Source: Cordylochernes scorpioides (Eukaryota; Arthropoda; Arachnida; Pseudoscorpiones; Chernetidae). From it: a stretch of 64,000 nt of DNA. Position numbers and translations under genes: made by a program. The notes under the pieces are model-generated. The model was not told the origin of the DNA. It saw only the letters and a list, made by a program, of their open reading frames with translations, and searched no databases. Positions 34,090 to 44,109 of the stretch are shown one piece after another. Within the stretch, counting starts at the first letter, position 1; the number at the start of each line of letters is the position of its first letter. The stretch covers positions 92,840,627-92,904,626 of the forward strand of contig CP092872.1 of assembly GCA_030710605.1 (NCBI GenBank). Direction: 5' to 3'.

Positions 34090-34250
34090 TGTCAAAAATC
34101 AACAATTATTTATATTTATTCTGATAGATGTGGCGCAAGCCATCAGCAAATTTTATTTGCACGATCCAGAGATGTCTTTCTCTTTAATTTATCAACCTGT
34201 TTCAGTACAATATCATTTTTGTAACATTTTTGCCTTTTGTAAATAAATAT
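34090..34250. repeat. Family B arm
   Basis: TATTTATTCTGATAGATG, GGCGCAAGCCATCAGCAAAT, GATCCAGAGATGTC, TTTCAGTACAATATCA. A one-base insertion breaks the AGATGGCGC motif. Confidence 0.8.
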
Positions 34251-34606
34251 AGCTCCATAGATAGCTTTATAAATCTAAATAAAGATAAAGATCATTGAAA
34301 TGTTCTTGATGCCAAAAATGACCTTACTACATTTTTTTGTAGCATTTTATATATATATATAGAAAAACTTTACAATGGGGCAGGGTAGAGTTTTATATCT
34401 ATTAGAAGTGAATGGAAAAGAAATAACTATACTAGAGATAGAGATAGAAATACAACAATAATTGAGAAACATATTAGTAAATCTATAGTTGATTCAAAGT
34501 AAAATTCATGAGTAAATACAATGAGTATATTTTTTTATATTTGAAATGCAAGCTTTCTATCTCTAAAATCGGTCTCTACCCGTTTATATCAAGAAAAATG
34601 TATTAC
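34251..34606. other. AT-rich spacer
   Basis: Nothing recognised. Confidence 0.45.
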
Positions 34607-34607
34607 A

Positions 34608-34804
34608 TTCATGGACAAAACTTAGGGAAGTTGTACCTTTTAGTTTGTATATCGGGATTCAGACAGTAACGCTGAAAGATATTACAGTAACCTTTATTGA
34701 AGACACACGAGATAACCAAGTGTGAACAACCTCTGTCTCTTTCACAAAACAGAAGACTCTCGATATCAAAGACTTCCCACTTCTTTCAGTTTTGTCATGA
34801 GTGT
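34608..34804. mobile_element. Family C MITE
   Basis: CATTCATGGACAAAACTTAG at the left and CAGTTTTGTCATGAGTG at the right, TA-flanked, with the usual interior (GATATTACAGTAACCTTTAT). Confidence 0.88.
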
Positions 34805-35025
34805 ATTTATCAACTTGACCGTTTACATGTGCACATGTTTTATAATGTCTAACAAATTCAGATTGTATAAGTTATGGAAAGCTTTCTGGTATGGCTTATG
34901 GTATAATCTATTTCAAATTCAGGTTATAATTACGCACGCTACGGCGCGTTCTGATACAAGTATTCTGTTCTGATATAAGAATAATAATAATAAAGTATAA
35001 TTTATTAAACGAAACATTAAAATTT
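34805..35025. other. Unassigned spacer
   Basis: No feature recognised. Confidence 0.4.
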
Positions 35026-35029
35026 ATTC

Positions 35030-35335
35030 CAAGGAGAAATAACGATTATTTCTAACTTTTGGGATGAGGCACGAAAGGGTGAATTGTGAAGAGTAATGAT
35101 AAACGAAAAAATAAAAGTGTCCAGGGATGGGAATCGAACCCACACTGTTCCACTTACCGGGCAGATGCCATGTCCACTAGGCTACCCTGGACATATTTTT
35201 CCGTTCGTAAATAATACATAAAGTAATTTATAATACAATATAATATAATGTGGCTTGTGATTGTAAAACGACATTTGAAATACTATCCCGCATGTGTTTC
35301 TTTTCAACGAAACTTTCAAATTCTGTTATAAGTAA
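35030..35335. repeat. Family H element carrying a tRNA-like gene
   Basis: Left part ATTTCTAACTTTTGGGATGA and GTGAAGAGTAATG; right part TTTTCCGTTCG and TCCCGCATGTGTTTCTTTTC. These are the two arms of the family H palindrome. The centre holds the tRNA-like sequence instead of the short loop seen at 39953. Confidence 0.75.
35120..35191 (-). tRNA. tRNA-like gene (72 nt; anticodon reads GGU if folded canonically)
   Basis: The minus strand folds into a standard cloverleaf. The acceptor is TCCAGGG/CCCTGGA (7 perfect pairs). The D arm is GCC/GGC around an A box TAGCCTAGTGG. The anticodon stem TCTGC/GTGGA has two G-T pairs. The loop is CCGGTAA, the variable loop ACAGT, and the T arm GTGGG-TTCGATT-CCCAT. 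A T-run follows (pol III terminator). Position 33 is C instead of the near-universal U and the anticodon stem is weak, so it may be a tRNA pseudogene or SINE head. The formal anticodon GGU would be threonine, but the body also resembles arginine tRNAs. No CCA is encoded, as normal in animals. Confidence 0.75.
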
Positions 35336-35470
35336 TATGTCCGACCCTTTAGAGAATTTCTTGGTGAAGTTTTTTTTAAGAAACCTATAGACATAAGTTT
35401 TAAGAATACTGGAAATATATCTAAATATATAGCATAAATATTTTGAGCGAAAGATTCTTCAGCAAACCAT
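35336..35470. other. Unassigned spacer
   Basis: Nothing recognised. Confidence 0.4.
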
Positions 35471-35479
35471 TCATAAATA

Positions 35480-35605
35480 GGCCGGTTAGATGTCAATTAA
35501 ATGTGATGAAAAATCACGCCATCTGTTAATAAAAATTGAAACTATTTAGCGCGTTGTTTTTTCTAAATCAAACAATTTACTACTACCTTTATTGCATTGA
35601 AAAAA
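35480..35605. repeat. Family A arm, diverged
   Basis: ATCACGCCATCTGTTAATAA, AACTATTTAGCGCG, CAATTTACTACTACCTTTAT, TGCATTG. Breaks off before the core. Confidence 0.65.
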
Positions 35606-35950
35606 AAAACTTGTCTAAAAAAAATAGTTTTTTTTTATTTATAAAATTAAAAAAAGGATAAAAAAAAAAGTTTCATTTTTCATTGATAGAGGTCGCCCTA
35701 TTTCATTATTAGGTTATGTAGGGGTGCAGACATCAATTCACAGTAATTAGGCAAAAATATTGATGAGAAACCGTAATTAGTCACCTTTTCCTTTCCCAAA
35801 CAGGAAATTGGTGTGTAATTAAAAAAACTTGAAATCGATGGTGTTGCAGTGTTATGCTGATTACATGGTGTCAACAAGTGATGGATTGTTCGATACCTGG
35901 CTGTTTCGCCTGTTTACGTTACTTTCTCTACGGACTGTAAAACATATTTA
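35606..35950. other. Unassigned spacer
   Basis: A- and T-rich tracts; nothing recognised. Confidence 0.45.
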
Positions 35951-35953
35951 CAT

Positions 35954-36760
35954 ACTCATAGACAAAACTTAATGATGTGGAAATTCTTTGATGTCGCCAG
36001 CCTTTTTTTTTTTTTAAGGTGACATTGATAATTTTGTTCCCACTTGGTTATCTCGTGTGTTTTCAATAAAGGTCCCTATGTATTAAGTATCTTTCAGAGT
36101 TATTGATGGAATCCCGATATACATGGTAAAAGGTACAACTTACTTATGTTTTGTCTATGAGTGTATATTGGTTATCTCGTGTGTCTTCAATAAAGGTCAC
36201 TGTAATATCTTTCAGAGTTATTGTCTTATTCCCGATATACATGCTAAAAGGTACAACTTCCTTAAGTTTTGTCAATGAGTGTATACACACTTGGTTATCT
36301 CGTGTGTCTTCAATAAAGGTCACTGTAATAACTTTCAGAGTTATTGTTTGAATCCCGATATACATGCTAAAAGGTACAACTTCCTTAAGTCTTGTCCATG
36401 AGTGTATATTGGTTATCTCGTATTTCTTCATTAAAGGTTACTGTAATATCTTTCAGAGTTATTGTTGGAATCCCGATATACATGGTAAAAGGTACAACTT
36501 CCTTAAGTTTTGTTCATGAGTGTATATTGGTTATCTCGTGTGTCTTCAATAAAGGTCAATGTAATATCTTTCAGAGTTATTGTCTGAATCCCGATATACA
36601 TGATAAAAGGTACAACTTCCTTAAATTTTGTCCATGAGTGTATATTGGTTATCTCGTGTGTCTTCAATAAAGGTCACTGTAATATCTTTCAGAGCTACTG
36701 TCTGAATCCCAATATGCATGCTAAAAGGTACAAGTTCCTTAAGTTTTGTCTATGAGTGTA
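35954..36760. repeat. Family C MITE with tandemly repeated half (6 units, ~118 bp)
   Basis: One full family C left part (ACTCATAGACAAAACTTAAT) is followed by six ~118-bp repeats. Each runs from TTGGTTATCTCGTGTGTCTT to AGTTTTGTCCATGAGTGTAT, that is, it ends in the MITE terminus. Boundaries lie at 36161, 36279, 36402, 36520, 36638 and 36756. Open frames crossing it are repeat shadows. Confidence 0.92.
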
Positions 36761-37015
36761 TTTGCAGTAAGGTTTGCAGATATGGTTTGGAAGATTAATA
36801 TCATAGGAAAATGGGAGAATCAGTGGAAAATTTCTGTAAATCTTATATTTTCAATAACCAATGGCCTGGGATCGAATCTCACATTGGACACTTTTTTTTT
36901 TCTAAAAAAAAAAATTGTGTTCATGAACCGAGATTTTTGCAGAAGTCAGACCTCACCAGTGAGTACAAGTAATCATGCTCTGGCATACTTGTAAGTGCAA
37001 TAGTCAAACGGATTT
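36761..37015. other. Spacer with tRNA B-box-like sequence
   Basis: CTGGGATCGAATCTCAC (about 36867-36883) resembles a tRNA T-arm/B box. No A box or cloverleaf was found around it. Confidence 0.4.
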
Positions 37016-37404
37016 CCACATGTGTAGACATGTGATGCACTTACAGTGAAAGCAGTCTATTACTACCCACCATGATTATCATGGCATACTTTGGACAAGT
37101 AGAGAACACCACCATATAAAAAGACATAGTGGTTTTTAAAGAAAGAATTCTCTCTCTCACACAAAAGATGGCATTCTAATATGTTATATAATTGATATAC
37201 ATTATTGTGTACATGTGTAGACATGTGATGCACTTACAGTAATGCAGTCTATTACTACCCACCATGATTATTATGACATACTTTGGACAAGTAGAACCAC
37301 CATATAAAAAGACATAGAGGTTTTAAAGAATGTGTAAAATTTTATCTCTCACACACAAAAGATGGCATTCTAATATGTTATATAATTGATATACATTATT
37401 GTGG
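37016..37404. repeat. Tandem duplication (~192 bp x 2)
   Basis: ATGTGTAGACATGTGATGCA ... ACTACCCACCATGATTAT ... AAAGATGGCATTCTAATATG ... TATACATTATTGTG occurs at about 37020-37211 and 37212-37404, with small indels between the copies. Confidence 0.92.
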
Positions 37405-37625
37405 TGTCCTCGTTGTGTCTCCCCAATCACCAACACATGGGGAAATAAGGCCTTTATTTTGCATACACAAGATAAGGTACAAGTCTAACTTAACGTGCTA
37501 CTGTTGCTCTAAAACTGACAACGGTATTTATATATTTCAACAGCATAATTGATAACTATGCAAATAGTGCAGATACAAGAGGTATATATGCTAACACACA
37601 ATAATTATACAAAGGTCTTGTATTT
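37405..37625. other. Unassigned spacer
   Basis: Nothing recognised. Confidence 0.4.
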
Positions 37626-37627
37626 GC

Positions 37628-37848
37628 ACTCAAGGACAAAACTTAAGCAAGTTTTACTTTTTACCATGTCGGGATTCAGACAATAACTCTGAAACATATT
37701 TGATACACGGTGACCTTTATAGAAGACACACGATATAACCATGTGTCAACAAAATTGCCTCTGTCTCCTTCAAAAAAAAAAAAAAAAATAGACGACCGCC
37801 GACATCAAAATATGAAACTTTCTTAAGTTCATCCACGAGTATATATTT
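37628..37848. mobile_element. Family C MITE, diverged
   Basis: CACTCAAGGACAAAACTTAA ... ATAACTCTGAAACATATTTG ... CTCCTTCAAAA ... CTTAAGTTCATCCACGAGT. Confidence 0.8.
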
Positions 37849-37849
37849 T

Positions 37850-38398
37850 ATAAATCAAGATAACACAAAGGTAAAAAGCATTTCTAATAAAATTGTATTT
37901 TTCCCTTCCCAAAAAATCAATAGGTTTCCAAAATTAACCCATCAAGTTCCACATTTTACAATTATCAGACGAAGATAGAGAAATGAGTAAAATTATGCAA
38001 AATGTTTTTTTTCCTTACATAGTCAGGGTTGCGGGACCAAAATTTAAGTGAATTTAATAGACCCGCCATTTGGGCTATTCTCATCGTCTGATTGCTTATA
38101 AATAATGCAGTCTTCCCGCCAAACTTAGGCCTAACTTGTTAGAATTCCGGTACAAGGTGCTTTTTTACTTTTCTTTACACCAATTAGACCGTGTGCTAAT
38201 GTAGAAATTGCATTTTTTGGTAACAAGGTAAATAAAAAAATATATATAATCAATTATTTTTGTTTTTAAATATATATTGCTAAAAACTTGTTTATTAAAA
38301 AAAATCATTTTTGTGTCAATTCGGATAACCCTCTCTGAAATTTAAAAATGCTTTATTATAAATAGTTACTCTGTTTAGTATAAAAATATAGTATATAT
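37850..38398. other. AT-rich spacer
   Basis: No gene or repeat family recognised. Confidence 0.45.
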
Positions 38399-38399
38399 A

Positions 38400-38666
38400 C
38401 TGTTAAATCTGTTTATAGCGCCCCCTCAAAATAGCGCCCGATTTTAAACATTAAAATGTATTATAAAGTAAATAAAGTCCCCAGGGTTAAGTTTCTTGCT
38501 CAAATTTTATTATCTAGCTTTCGGACCTGTCAGTCCTTCAACAGAAGTATCACGACAATAAATTGATGGTATATAAACATAAAAGTGACCTGTCTATAGC
38601 ACCCACTCTCTATAGCACTCTATATTGGTGAGTCCCAAGAAGGGGCGCTATAGACAGGTTTAACTG
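38400..38666. mobile_element. Family D MITE with internal insertion
   Basis: Inverted ends CTGTTAAATCTGTTTATAGC and GCGCTATAGACAGGTTTAAC, TA-flanked. Compared with the copies at 17420 and 38866, about 120 bp (roughly 38460-38580, with CTAGCTTTCGGACCTGTCAG and TCCTTCAACAGAAG) is extra and may be another small insertion. Confidence 0.85.
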
Positions 38667-38864
38667 TATTATATATATTAAATTAACTCATTAATTAAAA
38701 ACACTTTTCTCTTTAATTATTTTTTCTTAAAAGAAACAAATATTTTCCGAAATGTAAACTCTTTTATATAACTCATTCTTTTCAAATAAATCAATTTTCT
38801 AATGTCCCTCTTTACTACAATGATAAGAATAATCTTTAAGGACATAAAAATACATTTAAAATAT
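38667..38864. other. AT-rich spacer
   Basis: Nothing recognised. Confidence 0.4.
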
Positions 38865-38865
38865 A

Positions 38866-39042
38866 CAGTTAAACCTGTCTATAGTGCCCCCTCTAAATAG
38901 CGCCTTCCTCTCTATAGCACGCGATTTTAAATACATAGTACGATGCGATTTACATTAAAAGTGACCTGTTTATAGAACCCCCTCTCTATATCACCCTATT
39001 TTGGTGAGTTCCAACAGGGGGCGCTATAGACAGGTTTAACTG
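38866..39042. mobile_element. Family D MITE, complete (177 bp)
   Basis: CAGTTAAACCTGTCTATAGT at the left and its complement CTATAGACAGGTTTAACTG at the right, each next to TA. Sub-terminal CCCCCTCTAAATAGCGCC. The end type and TA target suit the pogo/Tigger group. Non-coding. Confidence 0.9.
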
Positions 39043-39119
39043 TATTAATATCCATATTTAACATAAAATACCCTTTCCAAGAGTTCATCTCAATTCCGAA
39101 TATAAAAGCAAAACAGCCA

Positions 39120-39645
39120 AAATACAATATTAGTGCGGTATGGCAGATTAAACTGGCGAAACCGCTGGAAGGGTTCACCACTGATGAATTTAGACTAAAC
39201 TCCGCCTTTGCCGGTCCCAAAGCCCGGATGAAAAAGGAGGAGGGGGAGCAGTAACAAGCTCACTAAAAAACCTGGGTTCAGCTGGCCCGGCTGATAGTAC
39301 CATGTAAGGGCTTCTGATCCTGGTATACAGAATTAGCAGTGTTTGTACTCCATGTTAGGGGCGGCTGAACATGGCGTCTGTTCCTCATGTCAGAGGCGGC
39401 CATTTCTTTTGGATCTAAGTCGGCCTGCCACTGAGTAGTGCTCCCAGTCTTAATGACAAAGGCAGACACATTCTACTTCACCCAGTGTGGAGATAAGAAA
39501 GAAGGAGACCACTGATGAGCTAAGCCTACCCCATATATTTATCATTGCAGTAAGGCCAGTAGAAATTTTTTTTATTCGTTAAGAAGCAAGCGCTTTGTAA
39601 AATAGTTTACATTTTCGGTAACCAATGGCGCGCAAATACATCTTG
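39120..39645. repeat. Family A element split by retroposon R
   Basis: Left piece GGCAGATTAAACTGGCGAAA + CCGCTGGAAGGGTTCACCAC; right piece from 39508 ACCACTGATGAGC, ATCATTGCAGTAAGGCCAGT, ending CCAATGGCGCGCAAATACAT. The inserted retroposon occupies 39188-39507. Confidence 0.85.
39188..39507 (-). mobile_element. Retroposon R, copy 2 (320 bp, 11-bp target duplication)
   Basis: Flanked by ACCACTGATGA at 39177-39187 and 39508-39518. Carries GGGGAGCAGTAACAAGCTCA, GGCGTCTGTTCCTCATGTCA and GACTAAACTCCGCCTTTGCC. The variable-length duplication suggests target-primed retrotransposition (SINE or LINE 3' end). No A/B boxes or poly-A tail were found, and orientation is a guess. A 235-bp relative lies at 3068-3305. 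Confidence 0.75.
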
Positions 39646-39790
39646 TTCAAAATAGTATTATTTTTAGTAACCTTATTAGGGATATAAATACAATAATTAA
39701 ATCACGAATAAGAGAATTTTAACTAAATTGTTTTAACTTGTGTGAAACGCATTGAGTATTTTTTCTTGGGCGAAAAACATAATGTATTTT
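39646..39790. other. AT-rich spacer
   Basis: Nothing recognised. Confidence 0.4.
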
Positions 39791-40115
39791 TAAACAATAC
39801 TTAAAATTATACCGCATAAGTTTCTTTTCTATGAAAAATCAATATTTATTTTAAAGATAAATATTTACTATTTCTAACTTTTTTGAATGAAGTATGAGAG
39901 GGTGAAAATATGAAGAGTAATGGCGAATGGGAAAAATAAAAGTGTCCATTTGTTTATAAAAGTGTTTATTTTTCCCGTTCGCCATTACTCTTCATATTTT
40001 CACCCTCTCATACTTCATTCAAAAAAAGTTAGAAATAGTAAATATTTCTCTTTAAAATAAATATTGATTTTTCATAGAAAAGAAACTTATGCGGTATAAT
40101 TTTAAGTATTGTTTA
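39791..40115. repeat. Family H foldback, complete
   Basis: Arms of about 150 bp, nearly perfect: TAAACAATACTTAAAATTAT at the left edge returns as ATAATTTTAAGTATTGTTTA at the right edge. The loop is near 39945-39965. The sequence beyond the right arm (CACGCCGCAGTCCTTTATAA) matches the start of the 33830 copy. Confidence 0.93.
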
Positions 40116-40236
40116 TAATCACACGCCGCAGTCCTTTATAATGTATTAATGTATTTTTATAATGCATATTTAAAGGGAGAGGTGCATCTCTTGGGACATA
40201 TATAAATGTGAATAAAAATAAAGGTCGCATTTCGCA

Positions 40237-40331
40237 TCAAAATTGACGTCAAAACTAGACGCCATCTATTGACCGTCGCCGCAAACCAGCGGACTCAGGT
40301 CGGTGACAAAGTCAAAGCAACAGTTTTGGAT
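40237..40331. repeat. Family F fragment
   Basis: TTGACGTCAAAACTAGACGC, CATCTATTGACCGTCGCCGC, GACTCAGGTCGGTGACAAAG. The single surviving arm begins with a CRE-like TGACGTCA. Confidence 0.78.
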
Positions 40332-40429
40332 TTGGCATATATATATGTAGTATATTTTGAGTTAGATAGTTCACAACCTTCTTCTGATATTTATTATAAC
40401 CCCATCTCTATATAAAAATATGTATCGAC

Positions 40430-40870
40430 CTTGTAACAATGGAAGTGACAAATAAAACAAAGAAGTAAAGGTAGACTAGACGACGACAAAGGCCAGACGA
40501 AGAAAACAACCAGGCGCCGGACAGGTGGCGTGATTATAGGAACCAATCAGGACTCTCCAACATATGCGGGAGTCCAGTATATAAAGGCCCAGAAATTAGA
40601 CAAAGCAGTTGTTTTCAGAGCGACGCCGTTATACGGTCGGTCGGATCTCTCACCCCCCCTTCTATCCGCGTAGGCTTAGGGTATCCGCGACACCCGTGGT
40701 CTACCTCTACTTCTTGGAGCTACCATCTAGACCTGCCTCTGTTCCTTGCTGTCCCCTTACGGGAATCCCATCACGCACCCACTACCACGACTGCCCAGTA
40801 CATTCCACATCGGGATTACTACATATATATGTGGTGATTTTTATATAGCAGACGAGGTGGAAGTTGCAAA
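40430..40870 (+). promoter_or_regulatory. Promoter-like region (CCAAT + TATA)
   Basis: CCAAT at 40543-40547 and TATATAAA at 40578-40585 are correctly spaced for a pol II core promoter. A GC-richer transcribed-looking stretch with CGGTCGGTCGG (40636) follows. The upstream CAGGTGGCGTG resembles a CTCF-type core. A 79-codon frame after it has no domain. Could be an LTR or a dead promoter. Confidence 0.45.
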
Positions 40871-41785
40871 GATAACACACAGGAGCAACACACAACCTGC
40901 AAAATATATTTCGTATTAAGAACTATTTGAACATTGAGAAAAGTTGACTTTTTTTAAATTAACCGAAATATTAATAAATTATTACTTATTGGATATTATA
41001 TATACAATTTATTTTCTGTTTATAATATGTCGTGTGTATCATTTATTTAAAAAAAACCTAATTGGATAAATTATGCATGTCTGTGTGTGCATTACGCACG
41101 GATTAAGATCGAAAGAATAAGCTACAACACCAATTTTGGAAATTTCAGACATAATGATATTATAATATAAAACGAAACTTAAAAAATATATATATTTGAG
41201 CTTGTAGGTCCAATCTTAGGAAAGAATACAGGGTGCATTTAATCTATGCATTGTTTGAATGTAGTTTTTGAAAACGACCGGTGTCTTCTTAGCACACGAA
41301 TATACAAATCCCACGCAAATTTGCTATATATATAAATTAGTTAATAAAAAGGCATATATTCTATTTAACAAAAGATTTATTTTCTAATATCCGGTTGGCT
41401 AAACGCTAACCTTTATCAAGGCATTACATTTTTGTATAAACAAACTCAGCTCCGCATAAGTGTTATCACAGTTGAAATAATTTTTAAAAATACAAAGTAG
41501 GTGGAGGAAATTTGTGCATGAAAAAAAAATATTATAAAGAATACAATCAGAATAAGTTAAATATCTTATAATAATGAAGGATAAGAAATAATGAAGTGTT
41601 TCCTAAATTTTAAAATATTTGTATATTAAGAACATAAAATATAATTAAGCAAAAATTCATTAAGAGATAAATGTAAAAATATATGTAAATTATCTATTAA
41701 AACAATTGGAAATAAATAAAAAATGATTTCAACAAACCAAAAAATATATAATATATAATTATATATATTAATAAATATATAACAC
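40871..41785. other. AT-rich spacer
   Basis: No gene. 41370-41430 (CTAATATCCGGTTGGCTAAA, CGCTAACCTTTATCAAGGC) is similar to 51275-51305 and resembles Penelope-like terminal repeats. Confidence 0.4.
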
Positions 41786-41789
41786 ACAA

Positions 41790-42003
41790 TATGATGTACT
41801 AGCGCGCCATTTGTTATCAAAATTCGAAACTATTTTAAAGGCGTATGATTCTTTTTGAAATTAAAAAATTTCTACTGCCCTTACTGCAATGGAAAAGCCA
41901 GGCCCTCCCTTTAATTTTTCCATTGCAGTAAGGGCAGTAGAAATTGTTTAATTTCAAAAAGAATCTTACGCCTTTAAAATAGTTTCGAATTTTATATAAC
42001 ACA
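41790..42003. repeat. Family A foldback (short-centred)
   Basis: Arms TATGATGTACTAGCGCGCCA ... AAAGGCGTATGATTC ... ACTGCCCTTACTGCAATGG and their inverted copy meet at AAAGCCAGGCCCTCCC. The core with GGCGAAACC is deleted. Confidence 0.9.
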
Positions 42004-42041
42004 CAACAAAAGGTTTATAGGAAGATGGTATTCATATACCA

Positions 42042-42280
42042 AAAAAGGCACCTCTCCTTTTGAAAACGCATTAATGCAATGCATTTGGTTCATTACCTAA
42101 AACAGAACGTAGGTGTGCTGATGAAGCCAAACACCGAAACAACTGTATACAGGTTAGCTTTATCTGTATTTGTTAAAACTGGTGTTATGGTTTATTCTTC
42201 ATCACCATTACCTATGATACTGGGGCGATAAACAAAAATGAATTGTTTTAATGCATTTTTAAAGGGAGAGGTGCCTTTTT
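42042..42280. repeat. Family I foldback
   Basis: Ends AAAAAGGCACCTCTCC and its complement GGGAGAGGTGCCTTTTT, joined through GCATTAATGCAATGCATTTG and TTCTTCATCACCATTACC. A related element is at 47198-47460, and the end motif also occurs near 40170. Confidence 0.85.
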
Positions 42281-42303
42281 CAATACATATATAAATAGGT
42301 GAA

Positions 42304-42645
42304 AAAATAGTACAAATGTAACATTTTACTGGGATAAGGTGCATAAATTAAGAAAAAGGCATCTCTTTATTGTGCAACTGAAAGTTGCTGATGGCTTGCG
42401 CCATCTATCGGAATAAATATAAACTATTCTCGTTGATTTTTAATTATTCCATAATTGGCCAAATACCCATTCTTGATTAATCAAGAAAAGCTAACCACGG
42501 ACTTTCTTGATTAATCAAGAATGGGTATTTGGCCAATTCTGGAATAATTAAAAATCAACGAGAATAGTTGATATTTATTCCGATAGATGGCGCAAGCCAT
42601 CAGCAACTTTCAGTTGCACGATAAGGAGGTGCCTTTTTCTTAATA
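42304..42645. repeat. Family B foldback, complete
   Basis: Two ~155-bp inverted arms (AAGAAAAAGGCATCTC ... GCGCCATCTATCGG ... TTGGCCAAATACCCATTC) around the loop AAAAGCTAACCACGGACTTT. Both arms carry AGATGGCGC (42398 complement, 42585). Next to the loop is TTCTTGATTAATCAAG, as beside the hammerhead at 55 kb. Confidence 0.92.
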
Positions 42646-42719
42646 TATAAATAGGTTGTGTGATAATATGTAAATAATCAAAGATACTAAACTCTAACTA
42701 TCTAACTAAAGTTTTCCAA

Positions 42720-43445
42720 AATTTAAAACTATTATAGACGCGTATGATTCTTTTTAAATAAAACAATTTAAACTGTCCTTACTGCCATGGAAAAATTAAT
42801 GGGAGGGCCTGGCTCATCAGTGGTGAACCCAGTTTAAACTGGCGAAACCGCTGGGAGAGTTCACCACTGATGAGCCAGGCCCTCCCATTAATTTTTCCAT
42901 TGCAGTAAGGACAGTATAAATTGTTTTCAAAATACGAAACTATTTTAGACGCGTATGATTCTTTTTAAAATAAAACAATTTCTACTGTCCTTACTGCAAT
43001 GGAAAAATTAATGGGAGGGTCTGTCTCATCAGTGGTGAACCCTCTCAGCGGTTTCGCCAGTTTAATCTACCATACTGCTGTTATATTGCATGTTTGGAAC
43101 TTTCTTTAATAGTGATACTGATGTTTGACTCTTGGAATGGGTATCACTATTAAAGGAAGTTCCAAAAATGCAATATAACAGCAGTATGGTAGATTAAACT
43201 GGCGAAACCGCTGGGAGGGTTCACCACTGATGAGCCAGGCCCTCCCATTAATTTTTCCATTGCAGTAAGGACAGTAGAAATTGTTTTATTTTAAAAAGAA
43301 TCATACGCGTCTATAATAGTTTCGTATTTTGATAACAGATGGCACGCTAGTGCATCATAATAAATTGTTTTATTTGAAAAAGAATCATACGTGTCTATAA
43401 TAGTTTTAAATTTTGATAACAGATGGCGCGCTGATGTATCATAAA
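42720..43445. repeat. Family A foldback cluster (2-3 nested or adjacent copies)
   Basis: 42726-42975 is one palindrome (GACGCGTATGATTCTTTTTA ... CAATGGAAAAATTAATGGGA ... GGCCTGGCTCATCAG). 42945-43380 is a larger one with ~195-bp arms. Its centre (43085-43180) adds a further perfect palindrome TGCTGTTATATTGCAT ... ATGCAATATAACAGCA. A single arm follows (43370-43440) ending CAGATGGCGCGCTGATGTAT. This is the best preserved family A copy. Confidence 0.92.
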
Positions 43446-44024
43446 GTATACCAATTGATTCCTTCCAAGAAAGTTTGGAGGAGAAAGACCAAATTTCCCC
43501 ACTAATTGTCCACCACAAACTGGGTCTACGTTTTTACGACGCCATTTAGAAAGATCAAACCTCAATTTTCTTGAGCATAGCTCCTTTTTTTTTTATAGAG
43601 GCGTTCAAGTAGATTCGTGAGTTGGTTTCCGAAAACCAACGCCCTTTTCTCTACTAAAAAATGGATTACTTAATGACAAGTTCCATTTTAGTTCTTCTTC
43701 TCAGAAACCTGATCCATATTTTAAAACCCTAACTTCTTGTGAGAAAAATCCATACCTTGTACAAAAACATACAAAATTAATGACTTTAATATATTAAGGT
43801 ATGGTAGAGAATTCCATTATATTTATTAGATAGATGGACACATACTGGAAGTTTTTATATATTCTAATTGAAATTGTTACATGAATATATTAATGATATC
43901 ATGAATAAAAAATGTACCCGGCGATGAAGTAAAAAAGTAATTAATTCAAACACCTTTCAACATTATTAAGGTCTTCTCCTTTGTATAGAAACTTTAACTA
44001 ACGATGAAATTGTTATATATTGAT
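43446..44024. other. AT-rich spacer
   Basis: No gene or repeat family recognised. Confidence 0.45.
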
Positions 44025-44027
44025 TGT

Positions 44028-44075
44028 ATAACTAGCGATTGATGATAGTTTGCACCATCTATCGGAATAAAAATA
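44028..44075. repeat. Family B fragment
   Basis: GCGATTGATGATAGTTTGCA + CCATCTATCGGAATAAA; about 45 bp only. Confidence 0.55.
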
Positions 44076-44109
44076 TTTGTGATAGGTATTTTGAAAAAAA
44101 TAAAGAATA

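Noticed and set aside
36860-36890. tRNA or SINE at a B-box-like sequence
   Set aside because: No A box, no acceptor pairing and no cloverleaf could be built.
42105-42140. CTGATGAAGCCAAACACCGAAAC as a hammerhead core
   Set aside because: Catalytic strands are present, but AGCC cannot pair with ACC to form stem II and no stem I or cleavage site was found.
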